62,322 nt of DNA from Opitutaceae bacterium (GCA_003164715.1 PLTZ01000020.1:1-62322), one strand, 5' to 3'. Shown: positions 19,882 through 30,133, numbered from the stretch's first letter. Notes: a model not told the origin generated them from the letters alone. A program made the numbers and translations.

Positions 19882-21219
19882 ATGACGAACCGCCCCCTAG
19901 GTCCCGTTCTCCTTGCAGCGCTCGGGTTTTTCGCCCCGCAGCTGCGTTCCTCCCCGGAGCTTTCCGGGGCCGTCGAGGCCCGGATCGCCTCGGAATACCC
20001 GTCGCTTGAGACCCTATACAAGGACCTGCACGCCCATCCCGAGCTTTCGCTCATGGAGGAGAAGACCGCGGCCAGGGTGGCCGCGGAATTGCGCGCCGCC
20101 GGCTTCGAGGTCACGGAGAAGTTTGGGGGGACCGGCGTCGTCGGCGTGCTCCGAAACGGCGCCGGCCCCGTGCTCCTCATCCGCACCGACATGGACGCCC
20201 TGCCCGTGAAGGAGGAGACGGGGCTTCCCTATGCGAGCACGGTGCGCGCCCTGAACCTCTCGGGGGCGGAGGTGCCCGTGATGCACGCCTGCGGTCACGA
20301 CGTCCACATGACGGTGTTCGTGGGCACGGCCCGCATGCTGTCCGGGCTCAAGGATAAGTGGGGCGGGACCGTGGTCCTCGTCGGCCAGCCCGCCGAGGAG
20401 ATGGTGGTCGGGGCCCGCAACCTGCTGACGGCGGGCCTCTACCGCCAGTTCCCGAAACCGGACTTCGCCATCGGGCTCCATGACGAGCCGCTGCTGGCGA
20501 CCGGGTCGGTCGGCTTCTCCGAGGGAAACTTCAGCTCCAACTCCGACTCGGTCGACATCACGGTGCGCGGCATCGGGGGTCACGGGGCGATGCCCGAGAA
20601 CACGAAGGACCCGATCGTCCTCGCGTCGCAGATCGTGCTTGCCCTGCAGACGATCGTCAGCCGGGAGATCCACCCCGGCGAGCGCGCGGTGGTCACGGTC
20701 GGGAGCATCAACGGCGGGACCAAGAACAACATCATCCCCGACAGCGTGAAGCTCCAGCTGACGCTGCGCTCGTACTCGGACCATGTCCGGGAGCACCTGG
20801 TCGCCTCGATCCGGCGCATCTGCCGGGGCGAGGCGATCGCCGCCGGGATCCCGGAGGACCTGATGCCGGTCGTCACGGTCGTCGGCTCGTCGGCCGACTC
20901 CATCTACAACGACCCGGCGCTCACGCGCCGGGTGCGGGCCGCCGTGACCGGCTGGCTCGGGGCCGACCACGTGGCGTCGGTCGAGCCGATCATGGCCAGC
21001 GAGGACTTCAGCCAGTATGGGCGCACGGTGGAAAAGGTGCCGATCTGCTTCTTCGAGCTCGGGGCCACGGCCCCCGACAGGCTTGCCGAGAGCCGCCGCA
21101 CCGGCGTCCCGGTGCCGTCCCTGCACTCGAGCAAGTTCGCACCCGTGCCGGAGCCCACGATAAAGACGGGGGTCAAGGCGATGACCGCGGCGGCTCTGGA
21201 CCTGCTGGCAAGGAAGTAA
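19882..21219 (+). CDS. Exported M20 family amidohydrolase / peptidase
   Basis: 445 residues with a hydrophobic N-terminal signal (RPLGPVLLAALGFFAPQ). The M20D (HipO/AmhX-like) pattern is clear: DLHAHPELSLMEEKTA, IRTDMDALPVKEETG, MHACGHDVHM (metal His and Asp), GQPAEEMVVGARN (catalytic Glu pair), GIGGHGAMPENTKDP in the dimerisation domain, and MASEDFSQYG near the end. It hydrolyses an N-acyl or peptide amide; periplasmic location is inferred from the signal. Not coupled to the upstream gene: 167 bases intervene. Confidence 0.9.
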   Translation: MTNRPLGPVLLAALGFFAPQLRSSPELSGAVEARIASEYPSLETLYKDLHAHPELSLMEEKTAARVAAELRAAGFEVTEKFGGTGVVGVLRNGAGPVLLIRTDMDALPVKEETGLPYASTVRALNLSGAEVPVMHACGHDVHMTVFVGTARMLSGLKDKWGGTVVLVGQPAEEMVVGARNLLTAGLYRQFPKPDFAIGLHDEPLLATGSVGFSEGNFSSNSDSVDITVRGIGGHGAMPENTKDPIVLASQIVLALQTIVSREIHPGERAVVTVGSINGGTKNNIIPDSVKLQLTLRSYSDHVREHLVASIRRICRGEAIAAGIPEDLMPVVTVVGSSADSIYNDPALTRRVRAAVTGWLGADHVASVEPIMASEDFSQYGRTVEKVPICFFELGATAPDRLAESRRTGVPVPSLHSSKFAPVPEPTIKTGVKAMTAAALDLLARK

Positions 21220-21237
21220 ACGGCCTTGGGGCGCGCC

Positions 21238-21855
21238 TCACGATTCAGAGAGCAGATCGTCGCGGAGCTTCTCGAGCTCGTCCAGCCGGGGCTGGATCCG
21301 CTTGCGCAGGGCACGGCGGTTGATGTGCCACGCGAACCAGAAGACCAGGGCAAAGAAGGCGAAGAACGCCAGGAATATGGCGGGTTCGCGCAGGGGGTCC
21401 CACGACGGCAGCCGATGGATGATCACGGCGACCTGGATCGCGATCGCTACGGCGCAGGGCGCGAGATACCAGGCCCACACGGTTCGCAACAGGCGCCTCT
21501 GGTGGCGCAGTTCGGCGATGTCAGCCTCGACCTTGGCAAGCAGGGGCGCGTCGGCGCCAAGCCGCATGCGGCGGGCCCGAAGGCGCTCGCGGACAAAGAA
21601 CCCGCTCACGCCGAGGATGAGCGCGATTGCGATCGCCATGGGCCAGCCCGCCGCCTTCAGCTGCCACCAGAAGAAGACGTACGCACCGACGACGACGAGG
21701 CCGGCTCCGGACTCGGCCAGGTCACGCACGAGCAGGGCGCCATACATCGTTCGGCTCTTGGCTTCAAAAGTCGCCCTGAGCGTTGAAAGGTCGGCGCCAA
21801 TGCCGACCGGCAGTTCCTGCCGCCTCCAGGCGGCCTCGTAGTCACTCCAGTTCAT
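21238..21855 (-). CDS. Four-helix membrane protein, probable partner of the ECF sigma factor
   Basis: 205 residues. Hydrophobic segments lie near 45-67, 70-86, 125-146 and 158-175; the N-terminal 45 residues ([16 protein letters not shown]) are soluble and the end is a charged helix (RKRIQPRLDELEKLRDDLL). Its start lies inside the sigma factor gene (14-base overlap), the usual place for an anti-sigma factor. I see no zinc HxxxCxxC motif and no known anti-sigma domain, so that role rests on context only. Confidence 0.65.
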   Translation of the reverse strand: MNWSDYEAAWRRQELPVGIGADLSTLRATFEAKSRTMYGALLVRDLAESGAGLVVVGAYVFFWWQLKAAGWPMAIAIALILGVSGFFVRERLRARRMRLGADAPLLAKVEADIAELRHQRRLLRTVWAWYLAPCAVAIAIQVAVIIHRLPSWDPLREPAIFLAFFAFFALVFWFAWHINRRALRKRIQPRLDELEKLRDDLLSES

Positions 21856-22372
21856 CGGCGGCTCCTTTCAGTAGCTCGGCGAGGCGCTTTCGCGCGCGGC
21901 TTAGCGCCACGCCCACGTGGTTCTCGGTAAGTCCGGTAACTTCGGCGATCTCGCGGTAGGCGAGCCCGTCGAGCATCAGCAGCACCATCACCCGGTCAAA
22001 CCGGGGCATTTCCTGGATCGCCCTGTAGAGCTGGTCCAGCAGGTCCCTCTGGCCGGCGGCCTCCGCGGGCGATTCGCTCTCCCCGGAAATCTGGGACAGG
22101 TCCGCCGAGGCCTCGATGTGGCGGCCGCGGCGCAGGGCGCCCCTGCGCCAGGTCAGGGCCGTGTTCAGGCAGACCCGGTAGATCCATGTCGAGGGCTTGG
22201 CCTGGCCCCTGTAGGTCGGCAGGGACTGCCAGAGCTGGAGCATGAGCTCCTGCTCGAGGTCGGCCGCGTCGGGAGGCGAGCTGGCAAACGAGCGCGTCAC
22301 CTTCACGAGGACCCCGCGGTGCTCCGCCATCCATTCGGCGAAGATCGATTCCTTCGTGGGGGTGGGGCTCAT
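21842..22372 (-). CDS. ECF-type RNA polymerase sigma factor
   Basis: 176 residues. Sigma region 2 spans about 15-85 ([40 protein letters not shown]) and region 4 about 110-170 ([44 protein letters not shown] across its helix-turn-helix). It directs transcription of a regulon that cannot be read from here; many such operons are self-activated. Divergent from the topoisomerase gene with 145 bases between starts. Confidence 0.92.
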   Translation of the reverse strand: MSPTPTKESIFAEWMAEHRGVLVKVTRSFASSPPDAADLEQELMLQLWQSLPTYRGQAKPSTWIYRVCLNTALTWRRGALRRGRHIEASADLSQISGESESPAEAAGQRDLLDQLYRAIQEMPRFDRVMVLLMLDGLAYREIAEVTGLTENHVGVALSRARKRLAELLKGAADELE

Positions 22373-22517
22373 TGCAGGATTAGTCGCCGCAGGTGCGCGA
22401 CCCCTTACACCGATCCAGGGGGATTACCGCACGAATCGCGGTCGCCGCGGGTCGCATTCTGCGGTTTCGTCGAGTTTTCGCTTGTCACGAGGTTCGCGGG
22501 CGGAACTCTCAGGAAAA

Positions 22518-24359
22518 ATGGCGTCCGGCTACACCGAAGCGAGCATCAAGACCCTCTCGTCGACCGAGCACATCCGGATGCGCCCGGGCATGTACATCGG
22601 CCGCCTGGGAAACGGCGCCCACGCCGAGGACGGAATCTACGTGCTCCTGAAGGAGACAATCGACAACTCCGTCGACGAGTTCACGATGGGCGCCGGCAGG
22701 AGGATCGACATCGAGCTGGAGGAGCGCCGCGCGAAGGTGCGCGACTACGGCCGCGGGATCCCGCTCGGGAAGCTCCTGGAGTGCGTCTCGGTCATCAACA
22801 CGGGCGCCAAATACGACAGCGAGGCCTTCAAGAAGGCGGTGGGGCTCAACGGCGTGGGCCAGAAGGCCGTGAACGCCCTCTCGCTCGAGTACCGGGCGCA
22901 GGCCTTCCGGGAGGGGGAGATGAAGATGGTCGAGTTTGCCAAGGGCAAGCTGAAGAAGGACTACCGGGTGGCGAAGACCACGGAGCGCAACGGGACCTCG
23001 ATCGAGTTCACGCCGGACGCCGAGCTCTTCGGCGCAAACCTGCGGTTCCGGACCGAGTTCGTGGAGGACATGCTCTGGAACTACGCGTTCCTGAACCGCG
23101 GCCTCACGCTCAACCTGAACGGCAAGCCCTTCAAGTCGGAGAACGGCCTGAAGGACCTCCTTGAGAAGAACCTGATCGGCGAGCCGCTCTACCCGATCAT
23201 CCACCTGGAGGGCAACGACATCGAGATCGCGGTCACGCACGGCTCGCACTACGGCGAGGAGTACTTCTCGTTCGTGAACGGGCAGCACACGACGATGGGG
23301 GGCACGCACCTGCAGGCCTTCAGGGAGGCCTTCGTCGACACGATCCGCAACTTCTACAAGCGCGACCTCGACGCGGCCGACATCCGCCAGTCGGTCGTGG
23401 CGGCGGTCTCGGTGCGGGTCATGGAGCCCATCTTCGAGTCGCAGACGAAGACGAAGCTCGGCTCGAGCGTCATCGGGCCGGACGGGCCCACGATAAAGGA
23501 GTTTGTCGGCAAGTTCGTGCAGCAGACGCTCGACGTCTACCTCCACAAGAACCCGGAGACGGCCGACGCCCTCTTGCGGCGGATCCAGGAGAGCGAGCAC
23601 GAGCGCAAGGAGCTGACCGGGATACGCAACCTGGCGCGCGAGCGGGCCAAGAAGGCCTCGCTCCACAACCGAAAGCTGCGCGACTGCCGCCTGCACCTGG
23701 GCGACAAGGACCCCCGCTCCGAGGACAGCGCGATCTTCGTCGTGGAGGGCGACTCGGCCGCGGGCTCCCTCACGGCGTGCCGCGACGTCCAGACCCAGGC
23801 CGTCTTCGCGCTGAAGGGCAAGCCCCTCAACACCTACGGCCTGTCGAAGAAGGTCATCTACGAGAACGAGGAGTTCCACCTCCTGCAGTCCGCCCTCAAT
23901 ATCGAGGAGGGGCTCGACGGGCTCCGGTACGGGAAGGTCATCATCGCGACCGACGCCGACGTGGACGGGATGCACATCCGGCTGCTCCTCATCTCCTTCT
24001 TCCTGCAGTTCTTCCCCGAGCTGATCGCCCACGGCCACCTCTTCATCTTGGAGACGCCGCTCTTCCGCGTGCGCAACAAGAAGGAGACGCACTACTGCTA
24101 CACCGAGGCCGAGAAGCAGGCGGCGGTCGGCAAGCTCGGGGCCGCCGCGGAGATCACCCGCTTCAAGGGCCTGGGCGAGATCTCGGCCGGGGAGTTCAAG
24201 GCGTTCATCGGGGACGACATCCGGCTGGAGCCGCTGTCGCTGGCCCACGTCCACAATAGCGACCTGCTGCTCTCGTTCTACATGGGCAAGAACTCGCCCG
24301 AGCGGCAGGACTTCATCATCGAGAACCTCCGGGTGGAGAAGGACGTCGTCCAGGCCTAG
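22518..24359 (+). CDS. Type IIA DNA topoisomerase subunit B (ParE/GyrB-like)
   Basis: 613 residues from [20 protein letters not shown], with AGGA 4-7 bases before the ATG. GHKL ATPase: [28 protein letters not shown] and [46 protein letters not shown] and TRFKGLGE. It lacks the long insertion of proteobacterial GyrB and is close in size to ParE and to the second topoisomerase pair known in Bacteroidetes and chlamydiae. With the A subunit 13 bases downstream it forms a strand-passing enzyme. Whether it is gyrase or topoisomerase IV cannot be settled here. Confidence 0.93.
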   Translation: MASGYTEASIKTLSSTEHIRMRPGMYIGRLGNGAHAEDGIYVLLKETIDNSVDEFTMGAGRRIDIELEERRAKVRDYGRGIPLGKLLECVSVINTGAKYDSEAFKKAVGLNGVGQKAVNALSLEYRAQAFREGEMKMVEFAKGKLKKDYRVAKTTERNGTSIEFTPDAELFGANLRFRTEFVEDMLWNYAFLNRGLTLNLNGKPFKSENGLKDLLEKNLIGEPLYPIIHLEGNDIEIAVTHGSHYGEEYFSFVNGQHTTMGGTHLQAFREAFVDTIRNFYKRDLDAADIRQSVVAAVSVRVMEPIFESQTKTKLGSSVIGPDGPTIKEFVGKFVQQTLDVYLHKNPETADALLRRIQESEHERKELTGIRNLARERAKKASLHNRKLRDCRLHLGDKDPRSEDSAIFVVEGDSAAGSLTACRDVQTQAVFALKGKPLNTYGLSKKVIYENEEFHLLQSALNIEEGLDGLRYGKVIIATDADVDGMHIRLLLISFFLQFFPELIAHGHLFILETPLFRVRNKKETHYCYTEAEKQAAVGKLGAAAEITRFKGLGEISAGEFKAFIGDDIRLEPLSLAHVHNSDLLLSFYMGKNSPERQDFIIENLRVEKDVVQA

Positions 24360-24372
24360 GGCACCGACCGCC

Positions 24373-26349
24373 ATGCCAAAGGAAACCAAGATCCCAGGGT
24401 CGAAGAAGGGCGCCGAGGCGCCCCTTGAGCGCAGCTACCGGGACTGGTTCCTGGACTACGCGAGCTACGTGATCCTGGACCGCGCCGTCCCCCACATCGA
24501 CGACGGGCTCAAGCCCGTCCTGCGCCGCGTCCTGCACACCCTGTGGGAGATGGACGACGGCCGGTTCCACAAGGTGGCGAACATTGTCGGGGCCACGATG
24601 CGGTTCCACCCCCACGGCGACGCGTCGATCGGTGCGGCGCTGGTCGGCATGGGCCAGAGGGGCTGGCTCGTCGAGCCGCAGGGAAACTTCGGCAACGTGC
24701 TCACGGGCGACGAGGCGGCCGCGCCGCGCTACATCGAGGCGCGCCTGACGCCCTTCGCGCGCGAGGTCCTCTTCAACCCGAAGACGACGCAGTGGCAGCT
24801 GAGCTACGACGGCCGCAACCGGGAGCCGGTGACCCTTCCGGCGAGGTTCCCCATCGTGCTCCTCGAGGGGGCCGAGGGGATCGCGGTCGGCCTCGCGACG
24901 AAGATCCTGCCGCACAACTTCAACGACCTGTGCCGCGCGGCGATCAACCACCTTCAGGGAAGGACGTTCAGGATCTACCCCGACTTCCCGACGGGGGGCA
25001 TCGCCGACTTCTCCGAGTACAACGACGGCGAGCGCGGCGGCAAGGTGAAGGTCCGGGCGAGGATCGAGCAGCGCAGCAAGGTGCTCCTCGCGATCACGGA
25101 GCTGCCGTACGCGACGACGACCGAGTCCGTCATCGAGTCGATCCTGGCCGCGAACGCCAAGGGCAAGATCAAGGTGAAGCGGGTGGACGACAACACGGCC
25201 GACCAGGTCGAGATCCTCGTGCACCTGCCGCAGGGCGCCGAGCCTGAGAAGGTGATCCAGCAATTATACGTCTTCACGAGCTGCCAGGTGGCGATCTCGC
25301 CGTCGGCCTGCGTCATCGAGGACGACAAGCCGGCCTTCCTCGGCGTGCGGGAGATCCTTAAGCGCGGCGTCGACCGGACGGTCGAGCTCCTCAAGCGGGA
25401 GCTGCAGATCCGCCAGGGCGAGCTCGAGCAGCAGTGGCACTGGGACTCGCTCGAGCGCATCTTCATCGAGGAGCGCATCTACCGCAGGATCGAGAAGTCG
25501 AGGACCTGGGAGAGCGTCCTTGGCGAGATCCGGGAGGGCCTGAAGCCCTTCGTGAAGCGCCTGCGCCGGGAGATCGTCGACGACGACATCGCCCGGCTGA
25601 CCGAGATCCGGATCAAGCGGATCTCGGCCTACAACCGGTTCGAGGCCGACGAGAAGCTAAAGAAGATCGAGGAGGACATGAAGGGCCTGAAGCACGACCT
25701 GAAGCACCTCACGGCCCACGCGGTGCGGTGGTTTGAGATGCTTCAGGAGAAGTACGGCAAGGGCGTCAGGCGGCGCACGCAGTACGACGAGATCGAGCAG
25801 ATCAGCGCCGCCGAGGTGGTCTCCGCGAACCAGAGGCTCTACGTGAACCGCGAGGAGGGGTTCATCGGGCTGAACTGGCGCCAGCACGAGTTCGTGCAGG
25901 AGTGCACCATCTTGGACAGCGTGCTCTGCATCATGGCCGACGGCTCGCTCAAGGTCTCGAAGGTGGGCGACAAGGTCTTCATGGGGCTCGGCATCCTCCA
26001 CTGCACGGTGTTCCCCAAGGACGGCGACACGTCGTTCTACACGATGATCTACCAGGACGGCGCGAGCGGGAAGGCCTTCGCCAAGCGCTTCCAGATCGGG
26101 GGGCTTTCCCGCGACAAACTCTACCCGCTCACCAAGTCCGACGGCTCGAGGGTGGTCTACTTGGACGTGAGCCCCACGCAGAAGGCGATGCCGAAGCTCG
26201 TCCACGTCTCGCTTGACGGCCGCAGCAGGGCCCGGGTGAGGGAGTTCGACTTCGGGGTCGCCGAGGTCTCGATCAGCGGGCGCGCCGCGAAGGGCATCAC
26301 GGTCACCAAGTGGGCCGTGAAGGAAGTGAAGCGGGTCGACCCGGCCTAG
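24373..26349 (+). CDS. Type IIA DNA topoisomerase subunit A (ParC/GyrA-like)
   Basis: 658 residues. The breakage-reunion domain holds the catalytic Tyr120 in AAPRYIEARLTPFA, the quinolone-region GDASIGAALVGMGQRG, and GLKPVLRRVLHTL. A coiled-coil gate is near 340-450 (EIRIKRISAYNRFEADEKLKKIEED region). The C-terminal 190 residues have a few beta-pinwheel-like strands (NREEGFIGLNW, DGSLKVSKVGDKVFMG) but no GyrA box was found, which favours a decatenase (topo IV-like) role. Follows subunit B by 13 bases. Confidence 0.92.
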   Translation: MPKETKIPGSKKGAEAPLERSYRDWFLDYASYVILDRAVPHIDDGLKPVLRRVLHTLWEMDDGRFHKVANIVGATMRFHPHGDASIGAALVGMGQRGWLVEPQGNFGNVLTGDEAAAPRYIEARLTPFAREVLFNPKTTQWQLSYDGRNREPVTLPARFPIVLLEGAEGIAVGLATKILPHNFNDLCRAAINHLQGRTFRIYPDFPTGGIADFSEYNDGERGGKVKVRARIEQRSKVLLAITELPYATTTESVIESILAANAKGKIKVKRVDDNTADQVEILVHLPQGAEPEKVIQQLYVFTSCQVAISPSACVIEDDKPAFLGVREILKRGVDRTVELLKRELQIRQGELEQQWHWDSLERIFIEERIYRRIEKSRTWESVLGEIREGLKPFVKRLRREIVDDDIARLTEIRIKRISAYNRFEADEKLKKIEEDMKGLKHDLKHLTAHAVRWFEMLQEKYGKGVRRRTQYDEIEQISAAEVVSANQRLYVNREEGFIGLNWRQHEFVQECTILDSVLCIMADGSLKVSKVGDKVFMGLGILHCTVFPKDGDTSFYTMIYQDGASGKAFAKRFQIGGLSRDKLYPLTKSDGSRVVYLDVSPTQKAMPKLVHVSLDGRSRARVREFDFGVAEVSISGRAAKGITVTKWAVKEVKRVDPA

Positions 26350-26454
26350 GCGGATCCATCGGGCATGCGGGATCCCTTCCCGGCCGGCGCGCCCGCTGGC
26401 ACGTGGCCCCCCCCGAGGTCGAGCGCCGGGAAACCCGACGCCGGCCTGCGGCGC

Positions 26455-27204
26455 CTATCGGCCGAAGAACCTGAGGGCCCTCTCGCTCGAGGGGGCGTCG
26501 ATGACCCGGGCCGGGGGGCCCCGCTCGACCACCTGGCCGCCGTCCATGAAGATGACCTCGTGGGCGACGGCCCTCGCGAACCCGACCTCGTGCGTCACGA
26601 CCACCATCGTCCTCCCCTCGGATGCGAGGGACCGCATCACCGCCAGCACCTCGCCCGTGAGCTCCGGGTCGAGGGCCGAGGTCGGCTCGTCGAAGAGGAG
26701 CGCGGCCGGCTGCATCGCGAGCGCGCGCGCGATCGCGGCGCGCTGCTGCTGCCCCCCGGAGAGCTGCGCGGGGTGCGCGTCGGCCTTGTCGGTGAGCCCC
26801 ACGCGGTCCAGGAGGTCGAGAGCGAGGCCCCGGGCCGTCGACCTGGAGAGGTTGCGGACGACCCGGGGCGCCAGCGCCACATTCTCCCACACCCGCAGGT
26901 GCGGGAACAGGTTGAACTGCTGGAAGACCATCCCGACCCTCGACCTGAGGCCGTTCAGGTCCGCGTCCCTCGCGCGCACCGGCCTTCCCGCGAAGCGGAC
27001 CTCCCCCTCGTCGGGGATCTCGAGGAAGTTGAGGCAGCGCAGGAGCGTCGACTTGCCCGAGCCGCTCGGCCCCAGGATGGCCGTGACCCGCCCGGCGTGG
27101 ACCTCAAGGGAGACCCCGGCGACGGCCGTCACCGGGCCGAAGCGCTTCACGAGGCCCCGGGCCTCGAGGACGGCGCCCGAGGGGTTCTGCGGCTCAGGCT
27201 GCAT
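26455..27204 (-). CDS. Polar amino acid ABC transporter ATP-binding protein
   Basis: 249 residues. Walker A GPSGSGKSTLLRCLN, Q-loop VFQQFNLFPHLRVWENV, signature LSGGQQQRAAIARALAM, Walker B ALLFDEPTSALDPEL, switch His in VVTHEVGFAR. The sequence between them is that of the GlnQ/HisP/ArtP class. Its ATG lies 11 bases inside the permease gene, so the two are translationally coupled. Substrate is a polar amino acid or relative; not further resolvable. Confidence 0.93.
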   Translation of the reverse strand: MQPEPQNPSGAVLEARGLVKRFGPVTAVAGVSLEVHAGRVTAILGPSGSGKSTLLRCLNFLEIPDEGEVRFAGRPVRARDADLNGLRSRVGMVFQQFNLFPHLRVWENVALAPRVVRNLSRSTARGLALDLLDRVGLTDKADAHPAQLSGGQQQRAAIARALAMQPAALLFDEPTSALDPELTGEVLAVMRSLASEGRTMVVVTHEVGFARAVAHEVIFMDGGQVVERGPPARVIDAPSSERALRFFGR

Positions 27205-28015
27205 GGCGGCGGTAGCGGTGCTCGAGCGCCTTGACGCCCAGCGCCAGGAGGAGCGTCAGGGCCAGGTAGAGGAGCGCGAGCAGGGTCAGGCTCTCGGTGT
27301 AGCGGAACGTGGCGCTCGCATAGAGGCGCGCCTCCTGGGTCATGTCGCGGACGCCGAGCACCGAGACGAGCGAGGAGTCCTTGAGGAGCGAGATCAGGTC
27401 GTTGCCGAGCGTCGGCAGGATCCGCCGGAAGGTCTGCGGCAGGAGCACGTGCCGCAGGGCCTGGCGCTGCGAAAGGCCGAGCGCGCGGGCCGCCTCGGCC
27501 TGGCCGCGAGCGAGCGATGTGAGGCCCCCGCGAAGGGTCTCCGCCTCGAAGGCGCCGTAGGCGCAGACGAGCGCCGCCACGACCCGCACACCCATCGGCA
27601 CGTCGGAGGCGCGAAGGCCCGCGAAGAGGCCCGTCGCGCCCGCGCCCCAGCGCAGGGCGTCGACGCCGAGCGGAACCAGGACGAACGCCACGATGAAGAT
27701 CTGCACGAGGATAGGGACCCCGCGCACGACCTGCACGTAGAGCGTGGCGACATTCCTGCGGACGGGGTGGGGGGAGACGAGCCCGAGCGCCGTCGCGAGC
27801 CCGAGGGCGATCGCGAGCGGGAACGCGACGAGCGTGACGGCGAGCGTCACGCCGAGTCCGGAGAGGATCATCCCGAGGATCTCCGCGTAGACGGCCGATG
27901 TGGCGGCCCGCCAGGCGAAGACAGTCGCGCCCAGGGCGACCGCGAGCAGCCACCAGGGCGCTCTCGCGAGGCGCCCGACGTTGCCCGGGGAGAGCTGGCC
28001 GTCGGGTCCGATCAT
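27194..28015 (-). CDS. Polar amino acid ABC transporter permease
   Basis: 273 residues, with 5 or more membrane helices (for example near 28-45, 52-80 and 96-118). The HisMQ-type motif is present as VRGVPILVQIF and the EAA loop as EAETLRGGLTSLARGQAEAARALGLS. A single permease gene implies a homodimer channel. Lies between the binding protein and ATPase genes in the same operon. Confidence 0.92.
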   Translation of the reverse strand: MIGPDGQLSPGNVGRLARAPWWLLAVALGATVFAWRAATSAVYAEILGMILSGLGVTLAVTLVAFPLAIALGLATALGLVSPHPVRRNVATLYVQVVRGVPILVQIFIVAFVLVPLGVDALRWGAGATGLFAGLRASDVPMGVRVVAALVCAYGAFEAETLRGGLTSLARGQAEAARALGLSQRQALRHVLLPQTFRRILPTLGNDLISLLKDSSLVSVLGVRDMTQEARLYASATFRYTESLTLLALLYLALTLLLALGVKALEHRYRRHAA

Positions 28016-28028
28016 GCTCGGCGGGGCC

Positions 28029-28892
28029 TCACGGCCAGGCGGCCCCTGCCGCCTTGAAGCCCGGCGAGAACCATTTGGAGTTCAGGCGAGCGAGCGAGCC
28101 GTCGGCCCTCATCGAGGCCAGGGCGGCGTCAACGGCCGGCCGCAGGGCCGATCCGCGGTTGAAGATCATCGCCAAGTCCTGCCCGTCCAGGGCGCCTTCG
28201 AGCAGGCGCAGGCGCCCGGCGCTGGCGCCCACGTAGCCCTGCCCGCCGATGTCGTCGATGATGACGGCGTCCAGGTCGCCGTTGACGAGCGCCTGCACCA
28301 GGTCCCCGAAGTCGTCGTAGGCGACGGTGCGCGAGCGGCCCACGAGCTCCCCGGCCCGGGTGTAGTTCGTGTTGCCCTTCTGCGCCCCGAGCCTGGCGCC
28401 CGGGGTACGCGCGAATTCCTCGAGCGAGGTGAACCGCTTCTCGCCCAGGCGGACCATGAGCCGCTGGTGGACCTGCGCGTAGCTCGTCGAGTAGTCCACG
28501 ACGCGGGCCCGCGCGGGCGTCACCGTGATCCCGTTCGCCGCCATGTCGAACTGCCCGGTCACGATCCCCTGGATCATGCTGTCCCAGGCGATCTCACGGA
28601 ACTCGGGCCGGAAATTGAGCCTGCAGGCGATCTCCCGGATGGCGTCGTAGTCCCAGCCTCCGGGCTTGCCGGTGCCCGGGACCATGTAGTCAAACGGGGG
28701 AAAGTCGTCCTCGACCGCGACGACGACGACCCGGCCCCCGAGGTCGGGCAGCGGGGCGGGCGCCACGGGAGCAGAGGCGGGCGGCCCGCCCCCCTGCATC
28801 CGGGCGAGGCCGAGCCCGAGGGCCAGCGCGAGAGTCGCGGGTATCCGGCAAGACACGAGAGGGACCGTGGCCGACGCGCGAGGGGCTGGCAA
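28029..28892 (-). CDS. Amino acid ABC transporter substrate-binding protein
   Basis: 287 residues, SBP_bac_3 family. Signal or anchor near residues 15-32 (ATLALALGLGLARM), then a Pro/Ala linker. Domain marks: VAVEDDFPPFDYM, DYDAIREIACRLN, WDSMIQGIVTGQFDMAANGITVTPARA across the hinge, RLGAQKGNTNY, DLVQALVNGDLDAVIID, and LNSKWF at the C-terminus. First gene of the transporter operon; 13 bases before the permease. The exact start is uncertain, as upstream in-frame codons are rich in Arg/Ala. Confidence 0.9.
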   Translation of the reverse strand: MPAPRASATVPLVSCRIPATLALALGLGLARMQGGGPPASAPVAPAPLPDLGGRVVVVAVEDDFPPFDYMVPGTGKPGGWDYDAIREIACRLNFRPEFREIAWDSMIQGIVTGQFDMAANGITVTPARARVVDYSTSYAQVHQRLMVRLGEKRFTSLEEFARTPGARLGAQKGNTNYTRAGELVGRSRTVAYDDFGDLVQALVNGDLDAVIIDDIGGQGYVGASAGRLRLLEGALDGQDLAMIFNRGSALRPAVDAALASMRADGSLARLNSKWFSPGFKAAGAAWP

Positions 28893-28913
28893 GTGCGCCC
28901 TGAGGAGGCAGGC

Positions 28914-29423
28914 CTACAGCACCTCGGTCTCCAGCATCGCGGCCTCGATCGCGGAGCGGCGCCTCAGGTAATATATCGCCATTCCCCCCTGGTAGAGCAG
29001 GGTCGCGCCCGCGACGCAAAGGTAGACCAGCCGGAGGAATTCGAGGAGGAACTGGTCGACCGTCATGCCGGCCTGCGCGATCTGAGCGGCCAGCTCCGTC
29101 GTCACGACGGGGCGGATGGCGGATATGTCGGGGTTGGCGACCCGGACGGCCACGTACACGAGCATCGTGGTCATCAGGTAGAGTTGGCTCGAGACGAGCC
29201 AGCGCATGCCGTTGCCGCGGCCCGCGCGCAGGAGCGCCGCCCCGTGGAGCTCGATCGCCCCCGCTCCCGCGACAAGCAGGCCGATTACCGAACCCGAGAC
29301 GTCGCGCGACGCCGCCGAGACGAGCGCGAACGCCCCCGCCACGCCGAGAATGGACATCCCGTCAAAGCGCGCCACGCGGGTGACCCGGCGCAGGACCTCG
29401 GTGGGCGGGAGGGGAGGCTTCAT
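28914..29423 (-). CDS. Hypothetical membrane protein
   Basis: 169 residues I do not recognise. Four hydrophobic segments lie near 24-40, 46-62, 78-95 and 132-153. The short loop NPDISAIRPVVTTELAAQIA is predicted between helices 3 and 4. The C-terminus is charged (RRRSAIEAAMLE). It sits 21 bases upstream of the binding-protein gene on the same strand and may share its transcript, but nothing links it to transport. Confidence 0.7.
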   Translation of the reverse strand: MKPPLPPTEVLRRVTRVARFDGMSILGVAGAFALVSAASRDVSGSVIGLLVAGAGAIELHGAALLRAGRGNGMRWLVSSQLYLMTTMLVYVAVRVANPDISAIRPVVTTELAAQIAQAGMTVDQFLLEFLRLVYLCVAGATLLYQGGMAIYYLRRRSAIEAAMLETEVL

Positions 29424-29584
29424 CGCGGGAGGGGGTCTTCATTCAGGGGTTGGAGGCGAATCTCAAGCTTCTTCGCGACGGCGGCGGCGCCGCCTGCGGG
29501 GCGCGGACATTTTGGGGGTTGCGAACGGGCGGCTTTGTGTGATGTTCCGCAGCAGTCAAAAACACCCCATAATTACCCCACCCC

Positions 29585-30028
29585 ATGGATACCCCGGTTT
29601 CGGCGCTGATTGAGCGCAAAGGGTCAGCTGTGCACGCCGTGCCTTCGACGTTTACGATCGCCGAGGCCGTGGCCGAGATGAACAAGAAGCGGATCGGTTG
29701 CGTCGTCATCATGGATTCGGGAAAGATAACGGGCATCTTCACCGAGCGCGACGTCCTCAGCAGGGTCATCATGGCCGACCTCGACCCGAAAACGGTCCGG
29801 GTCGGCGACGTGATGACCACGGACGTCCACATGATCAGCCCGGACACCACGGTCGAGCAGACGATGGTGCTCTTCGCGGAAAAACGCTGCCGACACATCC
29901 CGGTCGTGGACCAGGGCCAGCTCAAGGGCCTCATCTCGATCGGGGACATCTCGCGCTGGGTCGCCGACACGAGCAAGGCCGAGGCGGACCACCTCAAGAA
30001 CTACATCTCGGGCGGATTCCACGCCTAA
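29585..30028 (+). CDS. CBS-domain protein
   Basis: 147 residues made of two CBS motifs: one about residues 8-65 (AVPSTFTIAEAVAEMNKKRIGC region, ending FTERDVLSRV) and one about 75-130 (MTTDVHMISPDTTVEQTMVL, CRHIPVVDQGQLKGLISIGD). Stand-alone CBS pairs bind adenosine nucleotides and act as energy sensors or regulatory subunits. Partner unknown; the next gene downstream is 105 bases away and unrelated. Confidence 0.92.
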   Translation: MDTPVSALIERKGSAVHAVPSTFTIAEAVAEMNKKRIGCVVIMDSGKITGIFTERDVLSRVIMADLDPKTVRVGDVMTTDVHMISPDTTVEQTMVLFAEKRCRHIPVVDQGQLKGLISIGDISRWVADTSKAEADHLKNYISGGFHA

Positions 30029-30133
30029 AGGCGCGGCCGCGCCCCCGCGAGGCCCGGGGCGGGCGTCAAGAACCCGCGATTTGACGGGTGGAGCGGGGTG
30101 GGCCAAATTCTGCCCGAACCCCGATTCCACTCC

